A DNA stretch of 9,411 nt from NCBI GenBank assembly GCA_041546305.1, contig JBFEWO010000111.1, positions 1 to 9,411 on the forward strand, read 5' to 3'. Below are positions 6,603 to 9,411 of this stretch, piece after piece. The translations under genes were made by a program, and so were the position numbers. Under the pieces are notes generated by a model. That model was not told where the DNA came from and made no database searches. It saw nothing but the letters and a program-made list of their open reading frames with translations. The DNA is from JBFEYJ01 sp041546305. Its GTDB lineage: Bacteria; Pseudomonadota; Gammaproteobacteria; Thiohalomonadales; Thiohalomonadaceae. The stretch's first letter is position 1. Each line of letters starts with the position of its first letter.

Positions 6603-6719
6603 TTAACGGTCTTCAGAGTGAGTGTTCTTGATCAGTCGAGCAATACGAACGCCAAGAACTACCAACACAATGATCGAGCCAACTACGACAAGAATGGAAC
6701 TTATTGCTACTGCATCCAT
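6603..6719 (-). CDS. Unlisted 38-residue single-helix membrane miniprotein at the end of the ccoNOQP operon
   Basis: This small ORF is below usual size cut-offs. From ATG 6719 it encodes a protein beginning MDAVAISSILVVV and ending NTHSEDR. One uninterrupted hydrophobic helix spans about residues 4-24, with Gly14 and Gly23 on it. A basic segment (R25-I-A-R28-L-I-K31) follows, so the topology should be N-out, C-in. AAGGGG at 6727-6732 is 7 nt before this ATG; another in-frame ATG at 6722 would add one Met. It lies 78 nt after the ccoP stop and just before the operon terminator, so it should share the ccoNOQP transcript. Size and topology resemble CcoM, the small extra subunit of the Pseudomonas stutzeri cbb3 oxidase, but I see no clear sequence match. 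A role as oxidase subunit or assembly peptide is inference from position. Confidence 0.72.
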   Translation of the reverse strand: MDAVAISSILVVVGSIIVLVVLGVRIARLIKNTHSEDR

Positions 6720-6741
6720 CATTCATCCCCTTATGTTTGAG

Positions 6742-6763
6742 GGCCGCATGAAATCATGCGGCC
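6742..6763 (-). other. Perfect stem-loop between ccoP and the small ORF
   Basis: GGCCGCATGA (6742-6751) and TCATGCGGCC (6754-6763) form a perfect 10-bp palindromic stem (practically 9 bp with a 4-nt loop). No T-tract follows on either strand, so it is not a standard intrinsic terminator. On the minus-strand RNA it starts 34 nt after the ccoP stop and ends 22 nt before the small ORF start. It may stabilise the ccoP 3' end or set the ratio of the downstream small protein. Confidence 0.65.
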
Positions 6764-6797
6764 ACACAGGTTAAGAACGGTATCCGAGTGTTCTGGA

Positions 6798-7643
6798 TTA
6801 CTGACCACCGCCCAGTTTGTGGACGTAAACGGCCAGCTTTTTGATATCCGAGTCACTCAGCTTGCCACCGCCGAACTTAGGCATAACCGCGTTGCGGGTA
6901 TTCGGATCAGACGGATCGTTTACACCGTGCATGATGGTGTATTTGACACTGGCCAGCTGGTCTTTGGAGGCAAAACGCCAGATACCATCGCTCAGGTTGG
7001 CTGCGCCGAGCATCTGGTTACCCTTACCGTCAGCACCGTGGCAGGCAAAGCAGCCTTTGGCCATGAACAGCGGTGAGCTGGCCGGATTGCCGGAGATGAT
7101 GGCAGTGGCCAGTTCATTCACTTCCTGCTCGCTGAGCTGGTTGGCATGGGCCGGCATCATACCGGTACGACCATTGATGATGCTTTGCTCGATGGTCTGG
7201 ATGTTTCCACCGAAGAGCCAGTCATCGTCAGCCAGAACCGGGAAGCCCGGGTTACCCTGGCCACCGGTACCGTGGCAGGCGGCACAGTTGTCACCGAACA
7301 GCACCTTGGCGGAGCGAACCACGTAGTTGGACAGCTCATCGTCAGCAAGAATCGCAGCGGCGGACTTGCCGGGCAGCTGCTCTTCGTACTTGGCGCGCGT
7401 TTCCTGGATGGCGGCCATGTCTTCCTTGTACTCATTGATAGCGGTCCAGCCGGCAACACCCTTAAAGTGGGAATTGACCAGCGGGATGCTTGGGTAATAG
7501 ACCCAATACACAATAACCAGAAGGAGACTGGCATAGAAACCCAGCATCCACCACTTGGGAGGCTGGTTGGTCAGTTCACGCAGGGTGTCATCCCAGACGT
7601 GTCCTGTGTCAGGAGCACTGTACGGATTGCTTTTCTCACTCAT
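6798..7643 (-). CDS. ccoP: cbb3 oxidase dihaem cytochrome c subunit CcoP
   Basis: This 281-residue subunit passes electrons from soluble or membrane cytochrome c towards CcoO and CcoN. The N-terminal cytoplasmic segment includes the family-typical H-V-W-D-D-T-L-R-E-L (15-24). One membrane helix follows (about 31-50), then two periplasmic cytochrome c domains with haem sites C120-A-A-C123-H124 and C198-F-A-C201-H202. Likely distal Met ligands are M163 (G-M-M-P) and M254 (N-A-V-M-P). Its ATG overlaps the ccoQ stop as ATGA, so the two are coupled. Length is close to that of dihaem CcoP proteins; there is no third haem site. Confidence 0.97.
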   Translation of the reverse strand: MSEKSNPYSAPDTGHVWDDTLRELTNQPPKWWMLGFYASLLLVIVYWVYYPSIPLVNSHFKGVAGWTAINEYKEDMAAIQETRAKYEEQLPGKSAAAILADDELSNYVVRSAKVLFGDNCAACHGTGGQGNPGFPVLADDDWLFGGNIQTIEQSIINGRTGMMPAHANQLSEQEVNELATAIISGNPASSPLFMAKGCFACHGADGKGNQMLGAANLSDGIWRFASKDQLASVKYTIMHGVNDPSDPNTRNAVMPKFGGGKLSDSDIKKLAVYVHKLGGGQ

Positions 7644-7849
7644 TTTCTGTTCTCCGTGTCGGAAGTCTCCTCGTCATCGAAAGGCAGATGACGTTGGGAC
7701 TCGAGTTTCTCTTTGTTCTTCGGATTGAAGACGAATACATAAGCCCAGATCATCAGGAAGAAGATAACCACTGTGACAATCAGGCCGACCCAATCGGACA
7801 GCGTCATCGCTGCCCAACTGGTCTGGAAGTATTCCTTCAGACTATCCAT
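7640..7849 (-). CDS. ccoQ: cbb3 oxidase small subunit CcoQ
   Basis: This 69-residue protein has one membrane helix (about 20-41) ending W-A-Y-V-F, followed by N-P-K-N-K and a charged tail. This is the normal CcoQ/FixQ plan, in which a Tyr/Phe-rich helix end is followed by a basic then acidic cytoplasmic end. CcoQ is thought to stabilise the CcoNOP complex and the CcoP interaction. It is wedged between ccoO (its ATG shares 1 nt with the ccoO TAA) and ccoP (4-nt overlap). The N-terminus of about 18 residues before the helix is somewhat longer than in the shortest homologues. Confidence 0.94.
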   Translation of the reverse strand: MDSLKEYFQTSWAAMTLSDWVGLIVTVVIFFLMIWAYVFVFNPKNKEKLESQRHLPFDDEETSDTENRK

Positions 7850-8559
7850 TACGGCCGGTAGTCCTTGTCCTCGAACTTAACCATGGTGCCCAGTACCTGC
7901 AGGTAGGCGACAACGGCCTGCATCTCCGTCTTGCCTTTAACGGCAGCCGCAGCGCTGGCGATATCTTCCTGGGTGTAGGGAACGCCAATAGTCTTCATGG
8001 CGCTCATCACGCGGGTAATGTGCGCCCCGTCAACGTTGGTGTTATCCAGCCAGGGATAGTTGGGCATGACGGACTCAGGTACCACAGAGCGCGGTGCACG
8101 CAGGTGGCGGACATGCCAGTCGTCCGAGTACTTACCGCCGACACGGGCCAGGTCCGGACCGGTACGCTTGGAGCCCCACTGGAAGGGGTGGTCGTACATG
8201 GACTCGGAAGCCAGGCTATAGTGACCATAGCGCTCTTTTTCGTCACGGAAAGGACGAATCATCTGGGAGTGACAGGTGTAGCAACCTTCGCGCTTGTAGA
8301 CGTCACGACCTGCCAACTCCAGTGCGGTGTAAGGACGGATACCGTCGCCGGCTTTCCAGTCGGCAAGTGTCTGTCCTGCACTGCGCTGCCAGACGATTTC
8401 AGGGTGCTGGTTATGTTCCATGGTTTCATCCAGGTAGAACAGCGGGATGATTTCCACTGCACCGGGGATAGCCACCACGATCATCAGCATGAAGACCATC
8501 AGGAAGACGTTGCGTTCGGTCTTGTCCTGAAACTTTGTTGAATGGATTTGATCAGCCAT
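7849..8559 (-). CDS. ccoO: cbb3 oxidase monohaem cytochrome c subunit CcoO
   Basis: This 236-residue subunit transfers electrons between CcoP and the haem b of CcoN. An N-terminal membrane helix (about 17-40) ends in V-E-I-I-P-L-F. The haem site C93-Y-T-C96-H97 is followed by S-Q-M-I-R-P-F and later by M165 in E-S-V-M-P-N-Y-P-W, the likely axial Met. The typical G-P-D-L-A-R-V-G-G-K-Y (134-144) is also present. Compared with the roughly 200-residue CcoO proteins I know, there are about 30 extra residues between the helix and P-Y-T-A-L-E-L (76-82). The start is ATG 8559 with a strong AAGGAGG 10 nt upstream. Confidence 0.97.
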   Translation of the reverse strand: MADQIHSTKFQDKTERNVFLMVFMLMIVVAIPGAVEIIPLFYLDETMEHNQHPEIVWQRSAGQTLADWKAGDGIRPYTALELAGRDVYKREGCYTCHSQMIRPFRDEKERYGHYSLASESMYDHPFQWGSKRTGPDLARVGGKYSDDWHVRHLRAPRSVVPESVMPNYPWLDNTNVDGAHITRVMSAMKTIGVPYTQEDIASAAAAVKGKTEMQAVVAYLQVLGTMVKFEDKDYRP

Positions 8560-8569
8560 TGTTATTAAT

Positions 8570-8576
8570 CCTCCTT
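8570..8576 (-). promoter_or_regulatory. Strong ribosome binding site of ccoO
   Basis: AAGGAGG on the minus strand lies in the 24-nt gap between the ccoN stop and the ccoO ATG, 10 nt before the start codon. It is the best Shine-Dalgarno sequence in the window and suggests independent, efficient translation of ccoO. Confidence 0.8.
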
Positions 8577-8583
8577 ATCCGGC

Positions 8584-9411
8584 TTAGGCGTTGGCGGTAG
8601 CGGCAGCGCTGCTACGCTGGCCGACGGCCTGACGGACAGTCATGACTACGTTGTAGAGCATAATGGCGCCACCCAGCCAGTAGATCATGCCGCCGATGGC
8701 GCGCATGGCGTAGTAGGGGTGCATTTCAGCAACGGACTCGGCGAAGGTGTAAGCCAGGGTGCCGAAGTCATCATAAGCACGCCACATCAGGCCCTGCATG
8801 ATGCCGGATACCCACATGGCAGTGATGTAAACCACGGCGCCGATGGTGGCCAGCCAGAAGTGCAGGTTAACCAGTTTGGCAGAGTACATTTTGGTATCCC
8901 ACAGCTTCTCGACCATGTGGTAGAGCGCGCCGGCGGCAACCATTGCAACCCAGCCAAGAGCACCAGAGTGTACGTGACCCACGGTCCAGTCGGTGTAGTG
9001 AGACAGGGCGTTAACGGTCTTGGAGGACATGACCGGGCCTTCAAAGGTGGACATGGCGTAGAAGGCCAGAGACATGATGAGGAAGCGCAGGATGTAGTCA
9101 TCGCGCAGCTTATCCCAGGCACCGGACAGGGTCATCATACCGTTGATGGCACCACCCCAGGACGGAATGATCATGGCCAGGGAAACGGCGGCACCCAGAG
9201 AACCGGTCCAGTCAGGCAGGGCGGTGTATTGCAGGTGGTGCGCACCCAGCCAAACGTAACCGAAGGTCAGCGCCCAAAAGTGGATAACGGACAGACGGTA
9301 GGAGAAGATCGGGCGATTAGCCTGTTTCGGAACGAAGTAGTACATGATGCCGAGGAAGCCGGCAGTCAAGTAGAAACCTACCGCATTGTGACCCCACCAC
9401 CACTGGATCAT
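8584..9411 (-). CDS. ccoN: cbb3 oxidase catalytic subunit CcoN, C-terminal part (cut by right edge)
   Basis: The visible 275 residues are the C-terminal portion of a subunit normally about 475 residues long. The Met at 9411 is internal, not the start. CcoN reduces O2 to water at the haem b3-CuB centre and pumps protons. Counting from this Met, H8 (W-G-H-N) and H58-H59 are the CuB ligands, Y52 is the His-Tyr cross-link position, E124 corresponds to the helix Glu conserved in the family, and H146 and H148 (G-H-V-H-S-G) are the haem b3 and haem b ligands. Their spacings (44, 50, 51, 138, 140 from the first His) match the P. stutzeri enzyme as I recall it. Variants are W6 where Tyr is common (W-W-Y-G-H), and A57 and Q61 where G-P-H-H-L-H is common. 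The C-terminus is Ala/Ser-rich. The gene heads the ccoNOQP operon; its promoter is outside the window. Confidence 0.97.
   Translation of the reverse strand: MIQWWWGHNAVGFYLTAGFLGIMYYFVPKQANRPIFSYRLSVIHFWALTFGYVWLGAHHLQYTALPDWTGSLGAAVSLAMIIPSWGGAINGMMTLSGAWDKLRDDYILRFLIMSLAFYAMSTFEGPVMSSKTVNALSHYTDWTVGHVHSGALGWVAMVAAGALYHMVEKLWDTKMYSAKLVNLHFWLATIGAVVYITAMWVSGIMQGLMWRAYDDFGTLAYTFAESVAEMHPYYAMRAIGGMIYWLGGAIMLYNVVMTVRQAVGQRSSAAATANA

Noticed and set aside
6600..6645. TTGATCAG (near 6628-6635) as half of an FNR box
   Set aside because: It lies inside the small ORF, and the required ATCAA half-site with 4-nt spacing is absent.
6555..6740. 61-codon plus-strand frame across the ccoP-ccoG gap
   Set aside because: It starts inside the terminator and is polar with no SD; the opposite strand has a well-formed small membrane ORF with SD in the same place.
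7146..7691. 181-codon plus-strand frame opposite ccoP/ccoQ
   Set aside because: It lies antisense to firmly identified oxidase genes with CxxCH motifs; long antisense frames are expected in such coding sequence.
8020..8541. 173-codon plus-strand frame opposite ccoO
   Set aside because: It mirrors ccoO codons and shows no recognisable domain; treated as a shadow.

Overview
The window looks like a gammaproteobacterial (or at least proteobacterial) chromosome segment dominated by the genes for a cbb3-type (C-family) haem-copper cytochrome c oxidase and its assembly machinery. All of these genes lie on the minus strand. Reading leftwards from the right edge they are ccoN (C-terminal 275 residues, cut by the window edge), ccoO, ccoQ, ccoP, an unlisted 38-residue membrane miniprotein, a strong intrinsic terminator, and then ccoG, ccoH, ccoI and ccoS. 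The gammaproteobacterial assignment rests on the ccoNOQP-ccoGHIS order and general protein character; no rRNA or other marker is present, so it is an inference.

Right part (6603-9411): the structural operon. CcoN keeps the CuB histidines, the cross-linking Tyr and the two haem histidines. CcoO carries one CxxCH haem site and CcoP carries two. CcoQ is the single-helix subunit. The genes are translationally coupled (ccoO/ccoQ overlap by 1 nt, ccoQ/ccoP by 4 nt). Between the ccoP stop and the terminator lie a 9-10 bp hairpin and a small ORF with its own Shine-Dalgarno sequence, encoding a single-helix protein. It is the best candidate here for something undescribed: a possible extra small subunit or assembly factor of the oxidase, analogous in size and topology to CcoM.

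Middle part (1581-6540): the assembly operon. CcoG (polyferredoxin-like, two 4Fe-4S motifs, proposed copper reductase), CcoH (FixH), CcoI (P1B copper ATPase) and CcoS (small maturation protein) are predicted to deliver copper to, and mature, the CuB/haem centre of CcoN. This unit is separated from ccoNOQP by the terminator and so should have its own promoter in 6382-6540, but I could not see a convincing one or an FNR/Anr box. CcoI has HS where P1B ATPases almost always have HP.

Left part (1-1580): three genes not normally named with cco. At the left edge, running out of the window on the minus strand, is the start of a lipoprotein gene with a clear lipobox and a PEGA-like beginning. Divergent from it on the plus strand is a four-helix membrane protein with a Cys/His-rich loop, followed by a terminator. 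Next is a signal-anchored periplasmic protein with two similar G-E-P motifs, convergent with ccoS. I do not know functions for these three. No tRNA, rRNA, insertion sequence, CRISPR array or phage feature was seen.
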